Below are positions 1-8,845 of a stretch of 64,000 nucleotides of DNA, piece by piece. The notes beneath the pieces were generated by a model that did no database searches, had not been told where the DNA came from, and saw only the letters and a list, made by a program, of their open reading frames with translations. Within the stretch, counting starts at the first letter, position 1. Every line of letters starts with the position of its first letter. The position numbers and the translations under genes are program-made. The stretch comes from an uncultured Bacteroidales bacterium (GTDB lineage Bacteria > Bacteroidota > Bacteroidia > Bacteroidales > UBA932): the NCBI GenBank assembly GCA_934725015.1, contig CAKVAS010000011.1:1-64000 (forward strand), read 5' to 3'.

Positions 1-49
1 AATACATCGCACAGTGCCTTCTGAACCACACAAACCGTTATCGAATTGA

Positions 50-481
50 TATTTTCAAATTTTTGTCATATACTTAGCCGATCATTACAAAAACGGTGTT
101 GCAGTAAGAGAAATAGCCAGACTGCTCAAGATAAGTAGGAGTACACTTGATAGAGCAATTATTCGCTGGGGAATATGGGAGCCAAGACTGAAGGGAATAG
201 GTCCCCAGACTTTGGAAGAAGCCAAGGCCGGGCTGGCAAGGTGGCAGGAATCTGAGAGCATTAGAATTAGCAAGAGGAACCGTGCGGGACGGAATTGTGG
301 CGACATCGATGTCAACAAGTTGCGGACTTACATTGCCGCCGATATGACCATACCGGAAATCGCGGAAAAATTTCCCGCAAACACTTACGATGAAGTCTAT
401 AACGCAATTGACTGCAATCGAGAGTTGAACCTCCTTTACAGAAGTCATGCGCAAAAGAAATTGCTGAAGAAAAGATGGTGA
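50..481 (+). CDS. Phage helix-turn-helix protein, start uncertain
   Basis: The frame is open from the TGA at 47-49 to a stop at 479-481. The residues encoded at 95-184 (GVAVREIARLLKISRSTLD and onward) look like a helix-turn-helix of the kind found in resolvase-like or phage regulatory proteins. The rest has no recognised domain. There is no ATG in the frame before the HTH; the only standard start is a TTG at 212, which would remove it. The gene may use a non-standard start or may be a 5'-degraded remnant. It overlaps the next gene by 7 bases, so it is probably the first visible gene of the early phage operon. A role in regulation is inference only. Confidence 0.4.
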   Translation, partial: YFQIFVIYLADHYKNGVAVREIARLLKISRSTLDRAIIRWGIWEPRLKGIGPQTLEEAKAGLARWQESESIRISKRNRAGRNCGDIDVNKLRTYIAADMTIPEIAEKFPANTYDEVYNAIDCNRELNLLYRSHAQKKLLKKRW

Positions 482-732
482 CAGGTTATAAACTTGCCGA
501 AAAGAACGAGGCGAGCCGCGAGTTCGGCCGGCTGTTCCGATTACCGCTCGGAGATTTCTACGACCCGCTGATTTCAATCTGGACATCGAGGGTGTGCATC
601 GATATAGTCAAATTCGATGAGCGGATGCACTTGGAATGGGGCGATTATGAAGGAAAGGGGCAGTCCCTGTTTGATTGCATACTGGAACATTACGGGGAGG
701 ATGCCGCAGTTTTAATTGGAAAATTACTCTGA
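475..732 (+). CDS. Small phage protein of unknown function
   Basis: This 85-residue protein starts at an ATG that overlaps the end of the HTH gene, and its stop lies 13 bases before the primase ATG at 746. The tight packing suggests an early replication operon. No signal peptide, membrane segment or recognised motif is visible. The protein is acidic near its C-terminus (HLEWGDYEGKGQSLF). I do not recognise the family. Confidence 0.5.
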   Translation: MVTGYKLAEKNEASREFGRLFRLPLGDFYDPLISIWTSRVCIDIVKFDERMHLEWGDYEGKGQSLFDCILEHYGEDAAVLIGKLL

Positions 733-745
733 AACAACATACACA

Positions 746-3718
746 ATGATACGCAAGGAACAGATTTTTGAGGCGACGGAGGGCGGAAAGGCAGTCATCG
801 CCGGATACTATCCTCAGAGCGCGTCGTGCTTTTCGGGGCGCGGGCGCAACTTCAGGATTCGGGAGGACGACAAGAGCCCATCCTGCACGGTGTTCCGGAA
901 AGACGGGGTGTGGTTCATCCAGGACAAGGGCGGAAGCGACACCAAGGCCTACACGGCCATTCAGCTCGTGATGAAGGAAGAGGGGCTGGACTATCCGGCG
1001 GCGATAAGCTGGATTGCGCGGAAATACGCGCCGCATCTTCTTGAGGGAGACGCGGCCGCCTCCGAGGTGAAGCCGATGCCGGAAATGAAGAAGGTCAGAG
1101 GGCAGGAGAAGATGTCCGTGAACCTCAGGAAGAGCGGCAAGTTCACCGACAGGGAGCTTTATCTCCTCGGATATAAGATTACGCCCGAAATCTGTGACGA
1201 CCTCTGCCTGAAGCCTGTGGATTCCTACGTCACCGCAAAGAACTCCAAGGGCGAGAGCTGGCAAATCACGGCCACGGACAACTATCCGATTTACTACTAC
1301 GACTACGGTTCCTGGGGCAAGCTCTACCAGCCGCTCGGGGACATCCGCTTCATGTATGTGGGCGAGAAGCCGGAAAACTTCTTCTTCGGGGAGCGCGACT
1401 TCATAAAGGCATACGCCGACGCTCAGAAAGGGGTCTATCCGGGAATGGTGGAGATGGAGCCGATTGACGGCGAGGAGGCGGGGCCTGCGGTCGATATGAC
1501 ATGGAAGGAACTCATCATCTGTTCCGGTCCCTCGGATGCGCTGAACGTCCATTCGGCGGGCTATCACGTGTGCTGGCTGAACTCGGAGACGGCGGAGCTT
1601 ACGGAATATGAATTCTCGCTTCTCCAGAAGCTCGCGAAGAAGATATACATCCTCTACGACATCGACGACACGGGAATCGCCAATATGTACCGCATCGCGC
1701 TCCGTTACCTCGACATCAACATCATCCGCCTTCCTGAGGAACTCAAGCGGTTCAAGGACCGCAAGGGCAAGCCCTGCAAGGACGCGAAGGACTTTTTCGT
1801 GCATTTCCGCCGTCCGGAGAACCAGAATCCGGTGTCGCTGTTCAAGGAACTCGTGAAGCTTTCCGGAGGGCTGAAGTTCTGGCAGGAGAAGAGGACAAAG
1901 ACCGGCGGATTCGGCGGCTACGACATCAACAACGAGCAGCTGTACTCGTTCCTCCAGGCGTCGGGATATTTCCGCATCGCCACGAATCCGGACTGCACCG
2001 ACTTCGCCTTCTGTCAGGTGAAGGACAACGTGGTGACGCTCATCGGCGACGACAGCATATCGGCGCACTGTTCGGCGTATCTTCTGGAGTATCTCCGCAC
2101 CCACGCCAACTACTATAACCAGACGCTGGCCAACACCATCCACCGCTCCCCTCAGATCAGCCGGAGCTCGCTGGAGAAGCTTTCGGTCATCGTGCCGGAC
2201 TTCAACGCATTTGACGAGCGCTCTGACACGTTCTTCTTCAACAACGGCCCGGTGAAGGTCTCTGCCACGGGCGCGAAGCAGCTGAAGCCGTCCGACTGCC
2301 CGTACAATGTCTATCGGAGCAAGATTATCGAGCACGACTTCCGTCCGGAGCCGCCTTTCTTCGACATCGAGTATTCCGAGGAATATGCCACGCTCCTGAA
2401 CCGGCTTTCCGTCCTTTCCCCCGACACCCCCGACTACGTCTCAATAAGGAAACAAATTGACGCTATGGATGAGCTCAGGCGCTATCGCCTCAAGATTTTC
2501 CGCAACGACTGCACCTTCATGCGCTTTGTCTATAACACCGGGCGCAACTACTGGAGAAAGGAGGAGCTCGGCATGGCTCTGACTCCGGAGGAACAGGCGG
2601 AGACGAACCTGCACTTCATCTCCAAGGTGATGGCTCTGGGCTACATCATGAGCAAGCACAAGGTCGCCGGGCAGCCCTACGCGATTTACGCGATGGAGAC
2701 CGAGCAGTCGGAGGAGGGCACGCACCTCGGAGGAACGGGAAAGTCGCTGTTCATGACGAGCACGGAGCAGCTCCGCAGGCAGCTTTTCATCAACGGCCAG
2801 GAAATCAACCCGTCAAAGACGGACTTCATGCTTGCGGGCGTGCGTCCGGGCATCACGGACACCGTCTATTTCGACGACCTGAACGACTCTATTGACCTGC
2901 ACCGCTTCATGCCTATGATTACGGGCAAGATGGTGGTGAACCCCAAGAACAAGGACGCGTTCATCCTTGAGTTCAGGGACAGTCCCAAGGTGGCGTTCAC
3001 CTCCAACCACGCGATAAAGAAGTTCGACGCGTCGCTCCGCCGACGGACATGGTTCACCGCCTTCACCGACTACTACCATTCGGACGACCCGATGCGCGGT
3101 CTGAAGGAGCGTTCCCCTTACACGGAGTTTCACAAGAACCTCATCCAGGACTACACTCCGGATGAGATGAACGCATTCTACAATTTCATGTTCAACTGCA
3201 TCGCCATGTGGCACAAGCTCCGCATCCGGATTCAGCCGCCGATGAGACAGATCGAGCAGCGCAACCTCCAGCGGGCAATCACCGACGAGTTCATCTGGTG
3301 GGCCGAGGACTGGTTCACCGAGAGCCGCCTGAACACAATCGTCAATAAGGCCGACGCGTTCGACGCCTACAAATCTACTCTGAACAGGAAGATTCAGGAC
3401 AGCATCAAGATGAAGACCTTCAAGAACAAGCTCATCATGTACTGCGCCTACAAAGGCTGGGTGTTCAACCCGCCTGAGCTTCTTCTTTCGGAGTCGGAAC
3501 GGCAGCGCAACGACATCCGCCGCAAAATCGGCAACGAGGACAACTATTTCTTCTACATCGACACGCGCCGCGACCACGAGGAGGAGCTTGACGCCGCGTC
3601 AATCATCGGCACTCCTCCTGAGGCCGAGGAGTCGGGGTGCGGGGAGTTGGGACCAGGTGCCATAGGGACATCGGCCGCGCCGGATGCCATGGCCGTCGAG
3701 CGGCCGCCGTTCCTGTAG
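746..3718 (+). CDS. Phage primase-helicase (CHC2-like, Toprim-like and SF3/D5 helicase regions)
   Basis: This 990-residue protein probably primes and unwinds phage DNA at the origin. The N-terminus (about residues 15-95, with GRGRNFRIREDDKSPSC) resembles CHC2-type primase zinc-binding domains. A Toprim-like segment follows (CSGPSDALN, then YDIDDTG). The C-terminal half holds a P-loop, GGTGKS at residues 662-667, then a Walker B-like VYFDDLND with Asp at 710 and 711, then FTSNHAI, which fits the sensor region of D5/SF3 helicases. I chose the ATG at 746; an upstream TTG at 716 would lie inside the previous gene. The 500 bases that follow carry a cluster of CGCGTCA repeats, which may be the site this enzyme acts on. 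The enzyme class is well supported; the exact subfamily is not. Confidence 0.85.
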   Translation: MIRKEQIFEATEGGKAVIAGYYPQSASCFSGRGRNFRIREDDKSPSCTVFRKDGVWFIQDKGGSDTKAYTAIQLVMKEEGLDYPAAISWIARKYAPHLLEGDAAASEVKPMPEMKKVRGQEKMSVNLRKSGKFTDRELYLLGYKITPEICDDLCLKPVDSYVTAKNSKGESWQITATDNYPIYYYDYGSWGKLYQPLGDIRFMYVGEKPENFFFGERDFIKAYADAQKGVYPGMVEMEPIDGEEAGPAVDMTWKELIICSGPSDALNVHSAGYHVCWLNSETAELTEYEFSLLQKLAKKIYILYDIDDTGIANMYRIALRYLDINIIRLPEELKRFKDRKGKPCKDAKDFFVHFRRPENQNPVSLFKELVKLSGGLKFWQEKRTKTGGFGGYDINNEQLYSFLQASGYFRIATNPDCTDFAFCQVKDNVVTLIGDDSISAHCSAYLLEYLRTHANYYNQTLANTIHRSPQISRSSLEKLSVIVPDFNAFDERSDTFFFNNGPVKVSATGAKQLKPSDCPYNVYRSKIIEHDFRPEPPFFDIEYSEEYATLLNRLSVLSPDTPDYVSIRKQIDAMDELRRYRLKIFRNDCTFMRFVYNTGRNYWRKEELGMALTPEEQAETNLHFISKVMALGYIMSKHKVAGQPYAIYAMETEQSEEGTHLGGTGKSLFMTSTEQLRRQLFINGQEINPSKTDFMLAGVRPGITDTVYFDDLNDSIDLHRFMPMITGKMVVNPKNKDAFILEFRDSPKVAFTSNHAIKKFDASLRRRTWFTAFTDYYHSDDPMRGLKERSPYTEFHKNLIQDYTPDEMNAFYNFMFNCIAMWHKLRIRIQPPMRQIEQRNLQRAITDEFIWWAEDWFTESRLNTIVNKADAFDAYKSTLNRKIQDSIKMKTFKNKLIMYCAYKGWVFNPPELLLSESERQRNDIRRKIGNEDNYFFYIDTRRDHEEELDAASIIGTPPEAEESGCGELGPGAIGTSAAPDAMAVERPPFL

Positions 3719-3829
3719 CAGTCATGTCGTCTTTCCGGACAGAACCGGCTTTCGGACGGCATCTCAAAGGAAGCTTTGAATGAGGGTTCGCCTTTCGCGG
3801 ACCCTTCTTTTTGGAGGAGTTGAATTTTT

Positions 3830-4146
3830 CGCGTCAGTTCTAAGTCTATTTTTCTTTGACCTTTTGACGCGGAGAGAAAGAAAAGGAGTATAAGCAAATG
3901 AAAATGAAAGAGTTACAGCGCGTCAAATCTGCGCGTCAAATCGCGTCATTTTGGTTTTGCACTGACGCGCCATTTTGCCCATTCTGCACCCTTTCGCGTT
4001 TCTATGGAAATAGTTTTGACGCGCTTGTAAATCAATTAGTTAGACCATATTTCCCCTAAATCGCGTCAAATTGATGGAGAAATAATCTGACGCGCAAACA
4101 CCTATTGATTATCAGAGAGTTACAAGGATTTTTCGGCTACGCGTCA
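3830..4146 (+). repeat. Cluster of ten CGCGTCA heptamers, candidate phage origin or operator
   Basis: The heptamer CGCGTCA occurs six times on this strand (3830, 3919, 3932, 3942, 4062, 4140) and four times inverted as TGACGCG (3865, 3963, 4017, 4088). Most copies extend to CGCGTCAAA. The cluster fills the gene-free stretch 3719-4222 between the primase-helicase and the next phage gene. Clustered short repeats next to a replication initiator fit iterons or the binding array of a phage regulator. No other function is visible in this stretch. Which protein binds is unknown. Confidence 0.65.
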
Positions 4147-4222
4147 AATGGTCAGAAAATTTCACACTCAGAAACTCCTGAAAAAATTTTTGTTGAAAAA
4201 TCACCTCAAAATCGACACCGTC

Positions 4223-4543
4223 ATGACAGAACAGGACACCATTTCAACCGCCAAATCCGCACCGGATTCCGTAACTGCGGAAACAGCCGGGACCGCCGCT
4301 CCGGAACGGCTCGAATTCAACGCCGACGTCTATGGACGCTCCATGCCGCTATGGCATTACAGGGCGCTGCCGTCCGGGATGCGCCGTGCGGAGACAAAGG
4401 ACCTCTATCGCGGGCGGTGTGTCCTCTACCGTGTGGAGCTTGGACCGGACACGGGCGATTGGTACAGCGACTATGTCCGTGACAGCAACTATCTGATTCT
4501 TTGCATGATGATTCGTGAGGGAAAGGGTGTGTGGATTAAGTGA
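4223..4543 (+). CDS. Small phage protein of unknown function
   Basis: The protein has 106 residues and a disordered N-terminus rich in Thr, Ala and Glu, followed by a more compact part with aromatic residues (MPLWHYRALPSG, DTGDWYSDYVRDSNY). The frame continues upstream to 4148, but the ATG at 4223 removes a lysine- and leucine-rich stretch that overlaps the last CGCGTCA copy and looks non-coding. The gene is the first after the repeat cluster, so its expression could be controlled from there. Family not recognised. Confidence 0.5.
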   Translation: MTEQDTISTAKSAPDSVTAETAGTAAPERLEFNADVYGRSMPLWHYRALPSGMRRAETKDLYRGRCVLYRVELGPDTGDWYSDYVRDSNYLILCMMIREGKGVWIK

Positions 4544-4572
4544 TTTTCCGCAAAAAACGGCCGGAGATGCTG

Positions 4573-4603
4573 TTGAAAATGCGGATAAATTTTCGTAACT
4601 TTG
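4573..4603 (+). promoter_or_regulatory. Bacteroidetes-type promoter for the 4635 operon
   Basis: TTG at 4573-4575 is followed after 20 bases by TAACTTTG at 4596-4603, matching the Bacteroidetes -33/-7 consensus. Transcription would begin about 10 bases later, leaving a leader of roughly 20 bases before the ATG at 4635. Confidence 0.6.
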
Positions 4604-4634
4604 TGAATAGTAGCCATTTGAAAGAACCGAAGCG

Positions 4635-5303
4635 ATGCTGATAAAACTCAAGTTCGACACTAAACTGAGACTGGACTACCTCGGTTTCCTCTTCCCGAGG
4701 ATTCCGGGCGAGGATGCCTATAAGGTCAGCACCCGCGAGCCTATGGGCGAACTCCTGTGCGCAAGGGTACGCGAGTCGTGGCGGCCGGTCGATGAGCCGG
4801 AGGGGGAGCTTGTGGCGACGCTCGACCTTCCTCTGAACCCGGCGACCCGGAACGTGGCCAACAAGTTCATCTATTACTCGCAGGCGGACACGGCGGCTCT
4901 GATGATGGCTCTGTCGGCGACGTTCGACCTCGACTTCGCGGGATACTACCGCAAGGGCGAGAGCCTCGGATTCGGGCGCAAGGAGATTGTCGAGGCGTTC
5001 ATCATCTCGCGCAACCTCGTTGAAATCGACTGCACGGACACCCTCTACAAGCGTGCCTACCGCACGAGCCAGCGCCAGATGAAGGCTCTGACACAGCGGC
5101 TGCTCCGGCGCTGCTACTACCTCGATGAAAGCATTAACCTCAAAGGACTGAAAGATGATAAGGATAATCAAGGAAATTTTCGTGAGCCCGGCGACGGACG
5201 GGTTCGACCCTCTCAAGGCATCAAGGCTGCCGATGATTCCGGCGTCCGGAACGATGGAAGGCAAGGAGACGAACGACGAGAACGGACGCTGTTTGACGAT
5301 TAA
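4635..5303 (+). CDS. Phage protein of unknown function, overlaps the next gene
   Basis: The 222-residue product has a well-behaved first 170 residues, including the basic helical stretch KRAYRTSQRQMKALTQRLLRR. The last 50 residues are low-complexity and charged (Asp, Arg, Gly) and are encoded in a frame with poor third-position GC, while the overlapping frame from 5155 has the codon pattern of its neighbours. The functional part therefore probably ends near residue 172 and the tail is tolerated read-through into the next gene. It has its own promoter at 4573-4603. Family not recognised. Confidence 0.55.
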   Translation: MLIKLKFDTKLRLDYLGFLFPRIPGEDAYKVSTREPMGELLCARVRESWRPVDEPEGELVATLDLPLNPATRNVANKFIYYSQADTAALMMALSATFDLDFAGYYRKGESLGFGRKEIVEAFIISRNLVEIDCTDTLYKRAYRTSQRQMKALTQRLLRRCYYLDESINLKGLKDDKDNQGNFREPGDGRVRPSQGIKAADDSGVRNDGRQGDERRERTLFDD

Positions 5304-5511
5304 GCTCGCCCTGCGCTGCCGTCCTCTTTCTCCGGCGGCAAGAGGGACGCTCCGTGACGGCTGCATCGCTCGCGTCGTGTTCGGCGACTGCGCCTGCGCC
5401 GTCCGTGACGCTATCCTCGGCTCCGAGGACATTCCCCTCCGCTTCGAGCTCGAAGACAACCTCGACGTCCTCCGCCTCTCCGCCACCCACAAGACCCTCT
5501 CGCGACTGTAG
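5155..5511 (+). CDS. Phage protein of unknown function (118 residues)
   Basis: The ATG at 5155 lies inside the previous gene, giving a 149-base overlap in a different frame. Third-position GC here is high, as in the other phage genes, which supports this frame. The sequence is predicted to be mostly beta (LTIKLALRCR, CIARVVFGDCACAV, IPLRFELEDNLDVLRL), compatible with a small nucleic-acid binding or structural protein, but no family is recognised. It ends 145 bases before an AT-rich accessory gene. Confidence 0.55.
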   Translation: MIRIIKEIFVSPATDGFDPLKASRLPMIPASGTMEGKETNDENGRCLTIKLALRCRPLSPAARGTLRDGCIARVVFGDCACAVRDAILGSEDIPLRFELEDNLDVLRLSATHKTLSRL

Positions 5512-5598
5512 CCCCACACCATCATGCGCGAGGCTACACATGACGACCGTCCGTAACCGACTGACGGCAAAGTTTTTGCGCAGGCAGAAATTTATTTA

Positions 5599-5626
5599 TT
5601 TGTTTGTTTATTTATTACTATCTTTG
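5599..5626 (+). promoter_or_regulatory. Promoter of the membrane-anchored accessory gene
   Basis: TATCTTTG at 5619-5626 matches the -7 box, and TTTG at 5599-5602 is a possible -33 box with a short, 16-base spacing. The surrounding sequence is very AT-rich (repeats of TTTATT). The -7 region and the bases after it (TATCTTTGCG) recur upstream of the accessory gene at 18024, so the two insertions in the phage late region appear to use the same promoter type. Confidence 0.5.
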
Positions 5627-5655
5627 CGCAGAACAAGTACAAAGGAGGTAAACTT

Positions 5656-6246
5656 ATGTGGGATATAATAAAAACGATACTGACATCACCGGCGGGTTCT
5701 TTCGCATTCGTGTTTAGCATACTTGCCTTATGTTTCTGGGCTGTTCATAAGCTGACAAAATATGTCACTAAGTGGGAATGCAAACTCGAAAAGGTGAATG
5801 ATTTGGAGGCCACCATTAAGGAGACCAGTTCTGCAATACTGCAAATAAATGCCCGGCTTTCGGTTATGGAGTCACAGCGTGGTTCGCTGACGCAAAGTCA
5901 TAGCCCTGTAGGGTTGTCTAAACTGGGCGAAGAAGTTGCTGCGAAGATAAAGGCTCAGGACATGGTTTCAAGGAATTGGGACAAAATCCAGAATCTGATA
6001 GAGCGGCAGCAATTGACTAATCCTTACGACATCCAACAGTTCTGCATCGAAAAAGCGACAATTGCTCAGGATGAATTGTTTGCAAAGGAAGATGTTGATT
6101 TCATAAAGAAATTCGCTTTCAACGAGGGATTGCCGACTGCATACTATGGAGGAATGTTCGGAGTGCTCATCAGAAACCAGTATTTCAAAGTGAAGAACAT
6201 TGACATCAATGATGTTGACAAACACGATCCAAACCAGAACAAATAG
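5656..6246 (+). CDS. Membrane-anchored coiled-coil protein, probable moron
   Basis: The protein (196 residues) has a membrane segment at about residues 12-31 (GSFAFVFSILALCFWAVHKL), a helical coiled-coil region (about 42-75) and a soluble C-terminal part. It is AT-rich compared with the structural genes on both sides, has its own promoter and ends at a terminator (6275-6305). That is the layout of a moron, an extra gene carried in a phage for the benefit of the lysogen or phage competition. Its precise role (for example superinfection exclusion) is only a guess. Family not recognised. Confidence 0.65.
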   Translation: MWDIIKTILTSPAGSFAFVFSILALCFWAVHKLTKYVTKWECKLEKVNDLEATIKETSSAILQINARLSVMESQRGSLTQSHSPVGLSKLGEEVAAKIKAQDMVSRNWDKIQNLIERQQLTNPYDIQQFCIEKATIAQDELFAKEDVDFIKKFAFNEGLPTAYYGGMFGVLIRNQYFKVKNIDINDVDKHDPNQNK

Positions 6247-6271
6247 CAAAATCCGCCGCTGAGGGGCGTGA

Positions 6272-6305
6272 GGGGCGCTGTCCTTTTTCGGGACGGCGCT
6301 TTTGT
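6272..6305 (+). terminator. Rho-independent terminator after the membrane-anchored moron
   Basis: The arms GCGCTGTCC (6275-6283) and GGACGGCGC (6291-6299) pair over nine bases with one G-U pair and are followed by a T-rich tract (TTTTGTTTT). Confidence 0.7.
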
Positions 6306-6347
6306 TTTCCTTTGTACCGTAAAATTGGACAACTTCATACAGACACA

Positions 6348-7205
6348 ATGGGAAAACAGAGAAATACATCACATCTGGCGGCGGAGATAATCCGGGGGAA
6401 GTGGCTCCTTGCTGATGCGGAGTCATATCTTCCTGCGGTGTTTGCCCTGCTTTCGCGCACGCCGCTTGCCGACGTCGAGGAGACGGCGCGTCCGTCGTTC
6501 ATGCTTTCGGACGGCTCCGAGGTCGGCGACGGCGCACAGGCGACGGTCGAGAGGAAGGTGGCGCTTCTGCCGCTTCATGGCACGATGACGAAATACGAGA
6601 CCTGCAGCTCCGACGGGGCCGTGGCGCTCGCCTCGTTCATAAGGAACTGCGCCGACCGTCAGGACATCGTTGCGCTCGTGCTCGACATTGACAGCGGTGG
6701 CGGCGCGGCGAATGCGGTTCCGCCGCTCGTCGAGGCAATACAGTATGCCAAGGCGGCGCACAAGCCCGTCATCGCCCACTGTGACCTCTGTTGCTCGGCC
6801 GCTCTCTGGGTGGCATCGCAGTGTGACCTCATCTATCTCGACAACCCTATGTCAGAAATAGGTTCCGTCGGGGTGCTGTGCACGCTGTCGCTGCCTCCGG
6901 AGAAAGACCCGCAGACCGGGGTGAGGATTGTTCCGGTCTATGCGCGTGAATCTTCGGATAAAAATCTTGACTACAGGAAGGCACTCGAAGGCGACTACAG
7001 CCTCATTCAGGACAGCATGTCCCCGATTGTTTCACAGTTTCAGGAAGCCGTGCGGAAAGGCCGTCCGGCGCTCGACACGGAAAGGGACGGCGTGCTGACC
7101 GGGGCGACCTTCCTCTGCGACGAGGCTCTGAAACTCGGATTCGCCGACGCCCGCAAGACCCTCAAGGAAAGCGTCGAGGCCGCGTTCGCGCTCGCTGAAA
7201 TCTGA
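6348..7205 (+). CDS. S49-family (SppA-like) phage prohead protease
   Basis: This 285-residue protein probably trims capsid and scaffold during prohead maturation. It has the ClpP/crotonase-like fold signatures of S49 peptidases: VALVLDIDSGGGAAN (oxyanion region) and CDLCCSAALWVASQCD, with the likely nucleophile Ser at residue 150, followed by the SEIGSVGVL segment typical of SppA-like enzymes. A TTG upstream (6312) would add 12 residues, but the ATG at 6348 is better. It lies directly before the major capsid gene, the usual place for this enzyme in tailed phages. Confidence 0.85.
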   Translation: MGKQRNTSHLAAEIIRGKWLLADAESYLPAVFALLSRTPLADVEETARPSFMLSDGSEVGDGAQATVERKVALLPLHGTMTKYETCSSDGAVALASFIRNCADRQDIVALVLDIDSGGGAANAVPPLVEAIQYAKAAHKPVIAHCDLCCSAALWVASQCDLIYLDNPMSEIGSVGVLCTLSLPPEKDPQTGVRIVPVYARESSDKNLDYRKALEGDYSLIQDSMSPIVSQFQEAVRKGRPALDTERDGVLTGATFLCDEALKLGFADARKTLKESVEAAFALAEI

Positions 7206-7239
7206 CGAAAACACTTATAAACCTCTTATACCAAGTACA

Positions 7240-8823
7240 ATGAATAAAAAAGCACTCTCAAACTCAAAGATGGGCAAAATCGTTGCCCGTCTTCTCGGAA
7301 GGCCGGAGCTCGCTGTCAAGGACGGAAAGGTTGAACTTTCCGCCGATGAGCGCGCGAAGGTTCTTGAGAACTACGGACAGGCTTTCCTCGAAAAGCTGGA
7401 GTCCGTCACCCTCGAAGACGACGATGCGTTCGACCTCTTCGACGCCGCCGTGGCCGCAAAGACAGCCGAGGCGACAGCAGCCCTCACGGCTCAGGTGCAG
7501 CAGCTTCAGGACGATGTCCTGGAACTTTCCCGCGAGCCTGAACCCCAGCCTCAGGCGCAGGCTCCGTCAAGGCCGCTTTCAGCAGGCGAGGCCACAAGGC
7601 AGTTCGTCCTGAACATGAACGCGGCTCACAACCGCATCGTCGCACAGGCGCTCGCATCCACAAACCCGATGGCCTTCGTTGCCCTCGACAACGGCACGCT
7701 CGACGTCGCCGACCTGAACACGGAGTTCAAGATTGTGATGCCTCCTAAGGCAAAGCTCGACCTTCTCGCAAAGAGGCTCTACATGGGCTTCAACGACTCC
7801 CAGCACATGACGCGCATCCAGTCCGACCGCGACTTCATCGCGTCCGCAGCCATCTTCACCGAGGTTTCTCAGCAGTTCACCCCTAAGTGGACTCCTAAGG
7901 GCACGGCGAAGTTCACTCCGATTCGCATCCCTTACCGCCGTCACAAGATCAACGTCCTGATTCGTCCGACGGACATCATCAAGTCATGGCTGCTCAACCT
8001 CTACGAGCAGGGCAAGACTCAGGCGGAGATGCCTATCACCAAGTACATCATCGAGGAGCACATCCTTCCCAAGACCCTCGACGACATCACCCTCTCTATG
8101 ATCGGAAAGGGAAAGTTCAAGGAAGTATCCCTCGCGGGGCTCACAGACGGCACTGCCGGTTCGGCGGCTAAGGACTCCATGGACGGCTATGAGACCATCC
8201 TCGTCGAGGGGCTCACTGACGAGAAATGCAAGATCAACTACCTCCGCAACGCGAAGGACTACAAGACGCTCACGGACCAGCAGCTTCTTGACTATGTTGA
8301 CAGCTTCGTTGACAACATCTCCGGGCTCTTCGCCAAGACCGCGACCGTCTTCTGTTCGGAGCAGTTCCTCACCCGCTACAAGAGGGCGGACTTTGCCGTG
8401 AACGGCAAATACACCGGCATCGAGACCGGAGGCACAATCCGCTTCACCAACTTCCATCTCGTTGCCCTCGAGTCCATGTACAACTCCCCGATTCTCTTCG
8501 CCACTCCGAAGGAAAACTTCGTCGAGCTTGTAGATTACTCCAAGGCGGAGAACTGCATCAACCGCATCGAGGAAAGCAACTACGATGTGAAGGTGTTCGG
8601 AGAGTACTCCCTGTCAGTGGGCTTCAAGATTGCCGAGGCCGTGTTCGCCGCCGTTCCGACGGGCTACACTCCTTCAGAGAGCATCCTTTCCGAGGGCATA
8701 GACCTCTCCGAGGACGGTCCGTGGATGAACGGAACGAAGCCGACGACTCCGACAGATCCTGCGGGCGGCCAGAGTTCCGAGGATAAGGGCACCGGCGACG
8801 AAACCGGGCAGGAAGGCGCGTAA
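7240..8823 (+). CDS. Major capsid protein with fused N-terminal scaffold-like region
   Basis: This 527-residue protein follows the prohead protease and is the best candidate for the capsid subunit. Residues 1-120 are helical, with heptad-like stretches (EATAALTAQVQQLQDDVLELS) and a proline/glutamine-rich linker, like a scaffolding delta domain removed by the protease. The central part (about 125-480) is alpha/beta and contains FVLNMNAAHNRIV and PKWTPKGTAKFTPIRIPYRRHKIN-type segments. The last 40 residues are low-complexity (Gly, Thr, Asp, Glu). Assignment rests on position, length and architecture rather than on a clear sequence motif. Confidence 0.75.
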   Translation: MNKKALSNSKMGKIVARLLGRPELAVKDGKVELSADERAKVLENYGQAFLEKLESVTLEDDDAFDLFDAAVAAKTAEATAALTAQVQQLQDDVLELSREPEPQPQAQAPSRPLSAGEATRQFVLNMNAAHNRIVAQALASTNPMAFVALDNGTLDVADLNTEFKIVMPPKAKLDLLAKRLYMGFNDSQHMTRIQSDRDFIASAAIFTEVSQQFTPKWTPKGTAKFTPIRIPYRRHKINVLIRPTDIIKSWLLNLYEQGKTQAEMPITKYIIEEHILPKTLDDITLSMIGKGKFKEVSLAGLTDGTAGSAAKDSMDGYETILVEGLTDEKCKINYLRNAKDYKTLTDQQLLDYVDSFVDNISGLFAKTATVFCSEQFLTRYKRADFAVNGKYTGIETGGTIRFTNFHLVALESMYNSPILFATPKENFVELVDYSKAENCINRIEESNYDVKVFGEYSLSVGFKIAEAVFAAVPTGYTPSESILSEGIDLSEDGPWMNGTKPTTPTDPAGGQSSEDKGTGDETGQEGA

Positions 8824-8845
8824 TCACTGAAAAACAAGCAAGACT

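Noticed and set aside
608..2335. Long open frame of 575 codons on the minus strand opposite the primase-helicase gene
   Set aside because: It is a shadow of the GC-rich third codon positions of the real gene. Its translation is Val/Arg/Leu-rich without motifs. Similar antisense frames at 2813-3577, 11614-12360, 28231-29484 and 29954-31300 are rejected for the same reason.
3898..4059. A 53-codon frame with an AAGGAG-like site before its ATG, inside the CGCGTCA cluster
   Set aside because: Several of the heptamer repeats fall inside it and dictate its sequence; the composition is unlike the neighbouring genes. It could still be a real small gene, but the repeats explain the sequence better.
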